Assembly (NCBI GenBank): GCA_016191145.1
Contig: JACPPD010000001.1
Span: forward strand, 110,559 to 174,558
DNA length: 64,000 nucleotides
DNA from: Ignavibacteria bacterium
Lineage (GTDB): Bacteria > Bacteroidota > Ignavibacteria > Kapaibacteriales > Kapaibacteriaceae
Direction of reading: 5' to 3'
Shown: positions 8,942-17,235 of the stretch, piece by piece
How the letters are laid out: each line of letters opens with the position of its first letter
Numbering within the stretch: the stretch's first letter is position 1
Program-made: the position numbers and the translations under genes
Notes under the pieces: generated by a model
The model's input: the letters and a program-made list of their open reading frames with translations, nothing else
Databases searched by the model: none
What the model was told of the DNA's origin: nothing

Positions 8942-11900
8942 ATGAAATATCTTTACAATCTTTCCAAAACGGCACTGCTCCTGTTAACGGCAGCCGTTTC
9001 ATTGTTCAGTTTTTCCGCCAGCTCGAATGCGCAGTCTTGGGTTGCTCAGAATCAGCAGGATGGCTTCATTTTAAAGAAAGTCGTCAGTGATACAGTAATC
9101 GCCACCGGACAACCCTTCAGCTACACGGTGTATTTCACAATTCCGGCGGGCGCCACTAATGTTACCATCACGGATGTTCTTCCGTCGTCGTTGATATTTC
9201 TCGGGCATTCTTTCACCAGTGCGTGCGGCACTCCAACCGTAACAGCTCCTGCAATTAACTCACTTGGTGGCACCTATTCGCTGAACTGGGCAACCCTCTC
9301 CAGCGGAGGATGTTCCGGCTCCTTCACGGTCACGGTTGCATTCCCCAACGGAACAACCTGCCCGGGTACTACTGCCAGGAACAGAGTCTGCCTGACGGCG
9401 ACTGGTGTCACCGGCAAGGCAATTGATCTATGCACGCCATTTGTTTCTACTTCTGCGTCGGCAACCAACCCCTGGAAAATCAATAAATATCCGGTTGGAG
9501 CTGCCTGGCAGGGAGGCACTTGCCCCTATGCCTCGGGTAGCGACACAATTACATGGCAGATTTGTGTTTATAAAGATCCTGGCGTCACTGGTCAGCTTAA
9601 TCTGGTCGGCGGAGTGGTGAAAGATACCCTCCCGGCAGGTGCAGTGCTTGTTAGTTCAAACTGCGGCGCAACGCAAAGCGGTAATATCATTACCTGGAAT
9701 GTTGGCAATCTCAGCGCCCTGCCGATGTACAATACTGTCTGCTGCCAGATCAAGGTTTACTATCCCGCAGCTAGCTTCCCGAGCGGCTCCAGCATCACGA
9801 ATAATGCAACGCTATCTGGTCAGCTCGGTACAGCCAATCAGCCGTGCAGTTCCTTCTCCGTTCAGAGCAACACGCCATGCGTGAAGTTGGTTTCACTGAC
9901 GAGCGGCTCGATTGGGAAATGGGTCTATACAAACCGACAGCCCGGATGTGGGGGTAAATATCTTATTTACATCTGTAATACTGGCACATCTACTATCAGC
10001 TTTACCGCCAAGGATACTCTTCCAACGCAGCTTGCAGGTTTTGCGATAAGCTCTGCCTGGAATGTTACAGCTACGTTGACTGCAGGTATCGTTACCATTA
10101 CCGGGACGCTTACAGCGGGGCAGTGTGGATATGTTTATGTCGACTTTGTTATTCCTTCCACAGCCACAGTTGGATCTACTGTTACCAATTGTGTATCCAT
10201 GACGATTATCGGAGTGGCGCCTCAACAGGCTTGCGTATCCTTTGTTATAGATGCGCCTGCTCCTTCGCCTTGTTTGTGGAAAGAGGTCTGCAACAAGCAG
10301 CCTAGTTATACTCCTGGCTCTATATTCAGGTATCGTTTGAGAATACAGAATATCGGTGGATTACCCATCACTGGATCAACGCTGACCGACGTGCTCGATC
10401 CGAACCTCCAATACGTTGGTAATCCTTCATCCTATACAGATAATGCATGGAATGCTCCGTGCACAACAACTCCGGCGAACCCATGGCCTGTAACTCTTAC
10501 ATACAATTCAATCACCAATACGGTGACGGCTCTGCTCGATACCATACCAGCAACCTGCCAGAACATTTTTTATGCTGCATGTGGTATGTACGGCACTGCC
10601 GGAGTTCCCTATTACTTCATTGAATTCGATGTGAAGGTAAGGGACACATCAGCCCTGGGTAATGTACCCAACACATTCACGCTTAGCGGTGGTTCACTCG
10701 GCACCGCTGTCTACAATTCCAACGTTGAGAATGTACTTGTAACCGGAGTGGTTGGCTATAACTTGCAAAAGGGCGTTAAGAAGTCAACAGACCCCAACTA
10801 TGCAGCATCAACTTCCACGACAGCAGGGTCAACAGTTGATTACAAACTGAAGATGAACTCTTCGGGCACTGCCGCTTTACGACATGTAGTGTTTGCCGAT
10901 CTCCTACCTCGCGATAACGGCACCAACGATTCTCAAATTCTGTCACCCTGTGGTCCGCGAGGAAGTGTGTACGATGTTTCATTCAACTCCTTCATTAGTT
11001 CTACACCCTCTATTACACAGTGGAATAATCCGACAACAAGCCTATCCAATGTGAACAACCTTGCTCCTACCGGCATTCCAGGTCCGGCATTCACAACAGG
11101 GTGTGGCAGCGCAGGAACATGGGCTGCTACCTGGTCTGCAGGCATGAAGAATATTGCTGCCTACTTTGGTACGACAGCTATTGGGTCAGGCGGAGCAGCG
11201 GTTGAATTTTCCGGTAAAGTTTCAACCCTTGCCAAACCCAACGAAAAGGCTTGTAACACGTTTGCTGCCAGTGGCTGGACTAAACATCTTATCCAGAGCA
11301 GCCTTCCCACCTTCCAGCTTGCAGGGCAGCTTGAATCAGATACTGCATGCGTCCGAGTTGATTCCAGCCAAATCGATAAGCCATGCCTGGAACAAGCGAA
11401 GGTTGAAGTGAAATGCGCAGAAGTGAATGCGAACGGGTCTCAGCAGTATTCGTTCACCATCAGCGCCGTAACGTGCATTTCTGCAACCTTGATTCTCTCT
11501 TCGCCTGACGGTGTGTTCTCACCAGCGACTTTCACCATGACTACGGCAAGCTGGTCGATTAACACAACATTTACGCACACGAACACTAACAATCCTATCA
11601 AGATCAATTACACCGTCATCTGCAACGGTAAAATCTGCAGAGACAGTGTCTTCCGCGATCTGCCTCGGTGCGAAATCCAAGAACCCATTGATACATGCTG
11701 CCTCAATTTTAGGCGCGACATCGGCCAGCCAACTCTGTATTACGACAACTCAGGCGCAGTGAGCCTCAGTACACCTATGACTGCCGGACCAGCGCCAATT
11801 AAACGGTTTACGGCAACAATCGTTAGCGCACAGTTGCGCAAGGTCTGCTTCAGCAGCCCGGGACCTTGGAATCGCATTTTCGGCGATATTACAGCAGGCA

Positions 11901-13285
11901 ATTTGGTAGTGCCACCCGCTCCAGGTCCTCAACTGTTGAGTGTCTTTAGCCGGGAAGCTGTGTGGGGTGCTGGTAAATGTATTGACTGGACAAAGAATGC
12001 AGTGCTCAAACTCAAGATGATATTCCCTGCATTTAGTGGATCATTCATTTGCCAGGATACGTTGCGCTTTACCATTCGCTATAGCTTCACCGACTGCAAC
12101 TGCCGGACATGCGATACCTTGGTCACTTATACAATCGTCAGGACTAAGAAGTGGCTGCCGTGGGATCCGATCGATGTAGGAATTGGGATAATTCGCGGGC
12201 AAAATAAGATGACACCTGCCGGCGGTGACGAGGTTCAGTCCTCTCAGCCTAGTTCCACAAGTCTGGAAATGACTGACGTAAACACTGGTGACTTCTGGGT
12301 GATTAGCCCCGACAACCCCGCGAATGATGTGGTAGTAACTGGTGTCGAAATTCAATCTTCTGCAGTGCCCCTTACCAGTCTACAAAACGGTGCTGAATCT
12401 GGAGTCGTTCAGGATGATATCGGATTCATTGCTACCAATATTAAACCTGGTGATAATGTTCCAATTCGTCTGACTTTCAACAACAGTCAGAGCCTCATGC
12501 AGTTCAAAGTCATGGTCCGTATGGCTTATACCGTCACTGGACTCGAGGAAACATTCTATACCGACCCAATGGAATTCACAGCCCGTGTGCCAGGTGCCAG
12601 CCCAGATGCATTGGATGTATCAGTCGATTCCAGACCTGATAATGTAAAATCTTATGCCCTGTTCTTTAGTTGCTCAAATGGCTACAAGCAAAGCATTACA
12701 GCAATTGCTCTCAAGCCATGGTATGCAAACGGAAGAATCCTGGCTGTTGGACCTCCAAGCGCAGCCCAAGAAATTACATACCTGCTGCCACGAAAGCTGG
12801 ACGATGGATCCTGGATTGTAACTGTACCTGCGCAGGGTGTGGCTGGCGTTGAGCCAGACAGTATTGTGAAACCGATATACATCACAACGTCGGGAGCTGG
12901 TGACAGTACAATCATCGCATTCACAACGTATGATGAGAATGCAGAGGTTGTCTCTGAGGGTACGCTTACCTTAAGCAATCCAATTTCTGGCGTCATGAGA
13001 TCTGACGAGACTGGTTCTGGCATCTTGGTGCAGTCAGTGGTTCCTAACCCAGCTGAAACCTCGGTGACTGTTACTCTCTCCTTCGACCGACCTGTAACCA
13101 ATGCTCAACTGAGCATAACAGATGTGCGAGGAATTTCGGTGTTAACAATACCCCACAGTTCCGTTTCCGAAATTGGAACGCATGTTCACACTCTTGATAT
13201 CAGCAGTCTGCCTGCAGGAACCTACTTCGTAACGCTGAAGACGCAGTATGGAGTGGCTTCCAAACCACTCACCATCATCCGCTGA
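8942..13285 (+). CDS. Large secreted DUF11-like repeat protein with T9SS sorting domain
   Basis: 1447 residues. The signal peptide is clear (YNLSKTALLLLTAAVSLFSF followed by SASSNAQS). The body is a series of beta-sandwich repeats resembling the DUF11/conserved-repeat family; examples are FSYTVYFTIPAGATNVTITD, YSLNWATLSSGGCSGSFTVT and FRYRLRIQNIGGLPITGSTL. Cysteines are unusually frequent, suggesting disulphide-stabilised extracellular folding. The last 85 or so residues (VQSVVPNPAETSVTVTLSFD ... LPAGTYFVTLKTQYG ... KPLTIIR) form a Por/T9SS type A-like sorting domain, so surface export by type IX secretion is expected. A Shine-Dalgarno-like AAGGA precedes the ATG and an intrinsic terminator follows, so it is probably monocistronic. 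The role is unknown; structural or adhesive is a guess. Confidence 0.85.
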   Translation: MKYLYNLSKTALLLLTAAVSLFSFSASSNAQSWVAQNQQDGFILKKVVSDTVIATGQPFSYTVYFTIPAGATNVTITDVLPSSLIFLGHSFTSACGTPTVTAPAINSLGGTYSLNWATLSSGGCSGSFTVTVAFPNGTTCPGTTARNRVCLTATGVTGKAIDLCTPFVSTSASATNPWKINKYPVGAAWQGGTCPYASGSDTITWQICVYKDPGVTGQLNLVGGVVKDTLPAGAVLVSSNCGATQSGNIITWNVGNLSALPMYNTVCCQIKVYYPAASFPSGSSITNNATLSGQLGTANQPCSSFSVQSNTPCVKLVSLTSGSIGKWVYTNRQPGCGGKYLIYICNTGTSTISFTAKDTLPTQLAGFAISSAWNVTATLTAGIVTITGTLTAGQCGYVYVDFVIPSTATVGSTVTNCVSMTIIGVAPQQACVSFVIDAPAPSPCLWKEVCNKQPSYTPGSIFRYRLRIQNIGGLPITGSTLTDVLDPNLQYVGNPSSYTDNAWNAPCTTTPANPWPVTLTYNSITNTVTALLDTIPATCQNIFYAACGMYGTAGVPYYFIEFDVKVRDTSALGNVPNTFTLSGGSLGTAVYNSNVENVLVTGVVGYNLQKGVKKSTDPNYAASTSTTAGSTVDYKLKMNSSGTAALRHVVFADLLPRDNGTNDSQILSPCGPRGSVYDVSFNSFISSTPSITQWNNPTTSLSNVNNLAPTGIPGPAFTTGCGSAGTWAATWSAGMKNIAAYFGTTAIGSGGAAVEFSGKVSTLAKPNEKACNTFAASGWTKHLIQSSLPTFQLAGQLESDTACVRVDSSQIDKPCLEQAKVEVKCAEVNANGSQQYSFTISAVTCISATLILSSPDGVFSPATFTMTTASWSINTTFTHTNTNNPIKINYTVICNGKICRDSVFRDLPRCEIQEPIDTCCLNFRRDIGQPTLYYDNSGAVSLSTPMTAGPAPIKRFTATIVSAQLRKVCFSSPGPWNRIFGDITAGNLVVPPAPGPQLLSVFSREAVWGAGKCIDWTKNAVLKLKMIFPAFSGSFICQDTLRFTIRYSFTDCNCRTCDTLVTYTIVRTKKWLPWDPIDVGIGIIRGQNKMTPAGGDEVQSSQPSSTSLEMTDVNTGDFWVISPDNPANDVVVTGVEIQSSAVPLTSLQNGAESGVVQDDIGFIATNIKPGDNVPIRLTFNNSQSLMQFKVMVRMAYTVTGLEETFYTDPMEFTARVPGASPDALDVSVDSRPDNVKSYALFFSCSNGYKQSITAIALKPWYANGRILAVGPPSAAQEITYLLPRKLDDGSWIVTVPAQGVAGVEPDSIVKPIYITTSGAGDSTIIAFTTYDENAEVVSEGTLTLSNPISGVMRSDETGSGILVQSVVPNPAETSVTVTLSFDRPVTNAQLSITDVRGISVLTIPHSSVSEIGTHVHTLDISSLPAGTYFVTLKTQYGVASKPLTIIR

Positions 13286-13304
13286 TAAGCTTTGATGCAA
13301 TATC

Positions 13305-13337
13305 AAAAGCCGCCTGGGACTCCCCGGCGGCTTTTTT
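13305..13337 (+). terminator. Intrinsic terminator after the large T9SS protein
   Basis: A 10-bp stem, AAAAGCCGCC paired with GGCGGCTTTT, has an 11-base loop and runs into six T. It starts 20 bases after the stop codon. The A-tract on the left arm makes it potentially bidirectional for the convergent E2 gene. Confidence 0.88.
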
Positions 13338-13433
13338 ATTTAAATGACGAAAGTGTAGAGAGGCTCAGTTGTACCGGGTTAGGTAAAGGTTCGGTGACTC
13401 ATGAAACCGACTATAACTCTTTTTATAATCTTT

Positions 13434-15218
13434 CTATAAAGAGACAGTTTCCTCACTCATTGCTTCGAGCGACTTACACATTGCCGCAAGAGCCTGTGTG
13501 GCAAGAGCGCCGTCTACCACGCGGTGGTCGTAGGTGAGAGACAGGTAGACCATGCTGCGAACTACAATGAGGTCTTCGCCGTTGATTGTGCGTACAACCG
13601 GACGCTTTTGTATAGCGCCAATGCCCATGATGGCGCACTGCGGCTGGTTGATAACGGGCGAACCGAAGAGTGAGCCGAACGATCCAACGTTAGTAATGGT
13701 AATTGTTCCGCCTGAGATGTCGTCTGGTGTGAGCTTTTTAATCCTGGCTCGCTGAGCGAGGTCGTTCATGTACCGTGCCATGCCAGTGACGTTAAGAACG
13801 TCGGCGTTTTTTATAACTGGCACAATCAGATTACCGTCGGGAGTAGCCGTCGCCATACCCAGGTGAACTTTTCTGTGTAGGATGATGTTCTTACCGTCGA
13901 CGCTAACATTAATCATCGGGAACTGCTTAACTCCATCAACGCATGCAATCCCGAAAAACGGTGTGTAGGTGAGCTTGAAGCCTTCCCGTTGCTGGAACGC
14001 CTCTTTCATTTTCTCTCGAAGTTTAACAATCCCGGTTACATCTGCTTCGGCAACACTTGTAACGTGCGGCGATGTGAGTTTCGACCGCACCATGTGCTCG
14101 GCAATAAGCTGCCGTACGCGGTCCATGGGGATTACCTCGTCGTCGGCTCCAACCGGAAGGTTGGATGGCGCCAAAGCAGCAGTGGCTTGAATTGGTGCCT
14201 GAACAGAAGCAGGAGAGGGCAAAGGAACGGCCACTCCCGGCGCGGGAGCAGCAGTGCGAGACACGGGTGACGATGTTCGACTTGTAAGATAGTTTAATAT
14301 ATCTTTTTTTGTTACCCTGCCTTCAATTCCTGTACCTTTAACGGCATTCAATTCATCAACTGTTACATTTTCCGCGGCAGCAATGCTTCGCACTAACGGC
14401 GAGTAAAAGCGACCGTCGGATACTCTGGGAATACTTGATGTTTTGGCATCGGCTACGTCTACCGTTACCCCATTCGTCCCGCCAGATTGTTCGCTACTCT
14501 TCGCCGCGGGCTGAGATGCTGGCGGCACCGAAGCATCTTCCTTTGGTGCTTCACTTGCCGGCGTCTGAGAGCTACCTGTTGCCGATGCAATCATTGCAAT
14601 TGGTTTACCAACTTCTACCACATCGCCTTCATTGGCGAGAATTTTCTGCAGTGTTCCATTTATGGGTGAGGGTACTTCGGTATCTACCTTGTCTGTGGAA
14701 ATTTCGAGCAGCACTTCGTCCCGTTCAACGGAGTCGCCAACCTTCTTAACCCATTTTAGCACCTTCCCTTCCTGAATAGATTCTCCCATCTTAGGCATGA
14801 GCACTTCGTGGAGAGCTGAATCTTTCACAGGTTGGGGCGATGATACCGTTTCTTTGACGGGTTGAGGTGTGGGAGCTGCTTCTTTGACGGGTTGAGGTGT
14901 GGGTGCTGCTTCTTTCACCGATTCAGGTTGTGGAATTCCGACGTTCGATTCTGCGGGTTTGGGAGACGATTCTGCAGAAACGTCGGTACTGATAACAGCA
15001 ATCACTTTCCCAACTTCAACCGTATCATTCTCATTTGCGAGAAGTTCAACAATTTTACCGGATGTAGGAGAGGGGACCTCAGTATCCACCTTGTCGGTAG
15101 AAATTTCAAGAAGCACTTCGTCGCGTTCAATCATGTCGCCGACCTTCTTCACCCACCGCAGGACCTTTCCTTCCTGTATGGATTCTCCCATCTTTGGCAT
15201 CACGACTTCGACGTTCAT
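13434..15218 (-). CDS. 2-oxoacid dehydrogenase E2 (dihydrolipoamide acyltransferase), two lipoyl domains
   Basis: 594 residues. Two lipoyl domains are present, at about residues 1-75 and 140-212, each with the lipoylated lysine in EISTDKVDTEVPSP. A Pro/Val/Lys/Glu-rich linker joins them. A peripheral E3-binding domain follows (about 270-310, YSPLVRSIAAAENVTVDELN then GTGIEGRVTKKDIL). The catalytic acyltransferase domain ends with LTYDHRVVDGALA, containing the HxxxDG active-site motif. E2 transfers the acyl group from E1 to CoA in pyruvate, 2-oxoglutarate or branched-chain complexes. E1 and E3 genes are not adjacent, so the substrate cannot be assigned. The gene lies 63 bp downstream of the epimerase gene. 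Confidence 0.92.
   Translation of the reverse strand: MNVEVVMPKMGESIQEGKVLRWVKKVGDMIERDEVLLEISTDKVDTEVPSPTSGKIVELLANENDTVEVGKVIAVISTDVSAESSPKPAESNVGIPQPESVKEAAPTPQPVKEAAPTPQPVKETVSSPQPVKDSALHEVLMPKMGESIQEGKVLKWVKKVGDSVERDEVLLEISTDKVDTEVPSPINGTLQKILANEGDVVEVGKPIAMIASATGSSQTPASEAPKEDASVPPASQPAAKSSEQSGGTNGVTVDVADAKTSSIPRVSDGRFYSPLVRSIAAAENVTVDELNAVKGTGIEGRVTKKDILNYLTSRTSSPVSRTAAPAPGVAVPLPSPASVQAPIQATAALAPSNLPVGADDEVIPMDRVRQLIAEHMVRSKLTSPHVTSVAEADVTGIVKLREKMKEAFQQREGFKLTYTPFFGIACVDGVKQFPMINVSVDGKNIILHRKVHLGMATATPDGNLIVPVIKNADVLNVTGMARYMNDLAQRARIKKLTPDDISGGTITITNVGSFGSLFGSPVINQPQCAIMGIGAIQKRPVVRTINGEDLIVVRSMVYLSLTYDHRVVDGALATQALAAMCKSLEAMSEETVSL
14821..14940 (-). repeat. 30-bp tandem repeat in the E2 interdomain linker
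   Basis: Four 30-bp units encode the ten-residue period PQPVKEAAPT. The middle two (14851-14880 and 14881-14910) differ at a single base, and the outer two are degenerate. It makes the flexible linker between the lipoyl domains and is prone to length change in steps that keep the frame. Confidence 0.85.
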
Positions 15219-15281
15219 AGTATTTGGCTCCGTTTGCTTCTGCTGTGTATTACCGAAATGTAGTTGTTAAGGGGCACGAAA

Positions 15282-16124
15282 TTACAGAACATCTCTGAGT
15301 GCATCTTCGAGGTTGGGAAAGTTGAAGTAAAAAGTAGACCCCATCAACCGCATCGGAACAACATATTGACCTTCTGTAATTGCATCGGCGCGTTTGCCAA
15401 GTATGAGCCTAAGCATCAGTGGCGGCACTGTAAACAGTGCAGGCCTATGCATAACTTTTCCGAGTGTTTTAACAAACTGCTTCATGCGCACCGCTTCGGG
15501 AGCAACAACATTGTATGGTCCGAATGCATCCGGATTGACGATTGCCCATTCAATGGCGCGAATGGCATCATCGCGGTGAACCCAGGAAAAATATTGCTTT
15601 CCCCAGCCTATGGAGCCACCTACAAATAACCTAAACGGCAGCAACAGCTTTGGCAGAGCGCCGCCATGTGCGTCGAGTATAACACCCATGCGCAGAGTAA
15701 CAACTCGTGTAAATGCCGAAGCCTTCATGGCTTCTGCTTCCCATGCCTCGCATAGTTGTGCAAGAAACGTTCGGCCTGCACCCATCCCTTCGTTGCTGGG
15801 AGCCATGGTGTTGCCGTAATAGCCTGTCGCCGACATACTAATTAGAGCCGGCGGGACCGAGCAACGCGAGATTGCTTCAACGATGGTTCGCGTAGTGTTA
15901 ACACGGCTGGCAATAAGCTCTTTCTTTCGCGCTGCCGTCCATCTCTCTTTAGCAATGTCTTGGCCGGCAACGTTTACCACTGCATCACTGTGTTCACACA
16001 ATTCAGCCAGATTCGCAAAGCCATTGCTATGTGAGACATTGTGTATTGTGTGACTATTCGATTCCAGCCGTGTGGCAAGGTGGGTGCCGATAAAGCCAGA
16101 TCCGCCGATGATGATAATGCGCAT
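15282..16124 (-). CDS. TIGR01777-family NAD(P)-binding epimerase (YfcH-like)
   Basis: 280 residues. The N-terminal Rossmann motif is MRIIIIGGSGFIGTHLA. VVNVAGQDIAKERWTAARKK and the following SRVNTTRTIVEAI match the family block that usually reads VNLAGxPI...RW...RK...SR. The C-terminus (QYVVPMRLMGSTFYFNFPNL) corresponds to the DUF1731 tail. These proteins are extended short-chain dehydrogenases of unclear substrate, often called SulA/YfcH-like. The gene is 21 bp downstream of rplI on the same strand, so it probably shares the rpsF-rplI transcript. The motif SATGYYGN carries the catalytic-type Tyr. Family membership is firm; the biological role is not known. Confidence 0.88.
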   Translation of the reverse strand: MRIIIIGGSGFIGTHLATRLESNSHTIHNVSHSNGFANLAELCEHSDAVVNVAGQDIAKERWTAARKKELIASRVNTTRTIVEAISRCSVPPALISMSATGYYGNTMAPSNEGMGAGRTFLAQLCEAWEAEAMKASAFTRVVTLRMGVILDAHGGALPKLLLPFRLFVGGSIGWGKQYFSWVHRDDAIRAIEWAIVNPDAFGPYNVVAPEAVRMKQFVKTLGKVMHRPALFTVPPLMLRLILGKRADAITEGQYVVPMRLMGSTFYFNFPNLEDALRDVL

Positions 16125-16145
16125 GGGGAGCCCCCTTGCAGTAAC

Positions 16146-16592
16146 TTACTCTTGCGAGATAACCCACACCTTAAGCGATGCGAGAATCTCGGGGTGAAGT
16201 TTAACTTTTACTTCGAAGATGCCAAGAGTCTTTATCGGTTCGTCGATGTGTATTGCACGTTTGTCGATGTTGAATCCGCGCAGCTCTAATTCCTGAGCTA
16301 TCATCTGCGTGGTGACGGATCCAAAGAGTCTTCCTTCTTCGCCAACCTGCATTGGAATGGAAATCTGAAGGTCTGCCAGTTGAACTGCCTGCACTTCAGC
16401 CTGCTTCTTTGCTTTTTCCATCTTCGATGCATACTGTTTTTTCTCTGTCTCCAGAGCACGCATGGCACCCTCTGTTGCAACGAACGCAAGCTGACGTGGG
16501 ATGAGAAAGTTTCGGGCATAACCCGGCTTGACAACAACAAGGTCGCCGATCTCGCCAAGTTTCTCAACGTTCTGACGTAGGATGATTTTCAT
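16146..16592 (-). CDS. rplI: 50S ribosomal protein L9
   Basis: 148 residues. L9 binds domain V of 23S rRNA at the base of the L1 stalk. The N-terminal domain MKIILRQNVEKLGEIGDLVV, with the signature VKPGYARNFLIPRQLA, is followed by the long connecting helix (about 40-75, Lys/Gln/Ala rich) and the C-terminal domain (GRLFGSVTTQMIAQEL). I chose the ATG at 16592 because AGGAA lies 8 bases upstream; a GTG two codons earlier is the alternative. It is 36 bp downstream of rpsF. The genes ssb and rpsR, often placed between rpsF and rplI, are absent here. Confidence 0.97.
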   Translation of the reverse strand: MKIILRQNVEKLGEIGDLVVVKPGYARNFLIPRQLAFVATEGAMRALETEKKQYASKMEKAKKQAEVQAVQLADLQISIPMQVGEEGRLFGSVTTQMIAQELELRGFNIDKRAIHIDEPIKTLGIFEVKVKLHPEILASLKVWVISQE

Positions 16593-16628
16593 TGTCACAT
16601 TTCCTGATACATCATTGAATTGTTATCC

Positions 16629-17024
16629 TTACGAAGCAACATCAAACTGTTCACCCTTTGCAGCCTCTGCCATTTGTGCAGCACGAGCAGCCTGGGCTTC
16701 GGCACGAACCTTTCTGAATTCTCGCAGTTTGGGGTCGAGCTGAACTGTAAGGTGCCGCATGATGTTCTCGTCGAGATCATAAAAACGTTCGAGCTGCGGA
16801 ATTGCCTCTGCTGGCGCTTCAAAAACCAGGTACACATAGTACCCATTGTATTTTTTCTTAATAGGGTATGCCAAACGTCTGCGACCCCACTTGTTCATCT
16901 CAAGAATCTGTGCACCGTGTTCGCCAATGAACTCTACCAGACGATCTACTATTGAATCGATCTCGGCGTCTTCGAGAACTGCATTTACGATGTAAGTTGA
17001 TTCGTACAGCCTACGAATACTCAT
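16629..17024 (-). CDS. rpsF: 30S ribosomal protein S6
   Basis: 131 residues. S6 sits on the platform of the small subunit, where it pairs with S18. The sequence RLYESTYIVNAVLEDAEIDS, followed by WGRRRLAYPIKKKYNGYYVY and LERFYDLDENIMRHL, is diagnostic. The C-terminus is extended by an Ala/Arg-rich tail (FRKVRAEAQAARAAQMAEAA). A TATTTTTG box at 17113-17120, with TTG 20 bases further upstream, is the likely promoter of the rpsF-rplI-epimerase run. The partner gene rpsR is not in the window. Confidence 0.97.
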   Translation of the reverse strand: MSIRRLYESTYIVNAVLEDAEIDSIVDRLVEFIGEHGAQILEMNKWGRRRLAYPIKKKYNGYYVYLVFEAPAEAIPQLERFYDLDENIMRHLTVQLDPKLREFRKVRAEAQAARAAQMAEAAKGEQFDVAS

Positions 17025-17112
17025 AATTGGTCTCCTGTGGTTGCGAGTGCAGCCGTCAGCGAACCAAGCCGACGGCAGGGTGTAAGTCGTTGTTCGGTTT
17101 CACCCGAGCCGA

Positions 17113-17143
17113 CAAAAATACAGGAAGGGGGCCTGCAAACCAA
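17113..17143 (-). promoter_or_regulatory. Bacteroidetes-type promoter for rpsF
   Basis: On the minus strand, TTG (17141-17143) and TATTTTTG (17113-17120) are separated by 20 bases, matching the TTG-N19-21-TAnnTTTG consensus at both boxes. The leader to the rpsF ATG is about 80 bases. Confidence 0.6.
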
Positions 17144-17235
17144 CAACTGAGTTAATCTTGCCCAAGCACAACCGTTGTTGTGTAGTAAAAACCGCGTAAC
17201 TTCGCGTCCCGCTACTTCATTCTTCACGCGCAGAC

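Noticed and set aside
13434..15218. Assigning the E2 as sucB, pdhC or bkdB
   Set aside because: No E1 or E3 gene is adjacent, and the visible motifs are shared by all three types.
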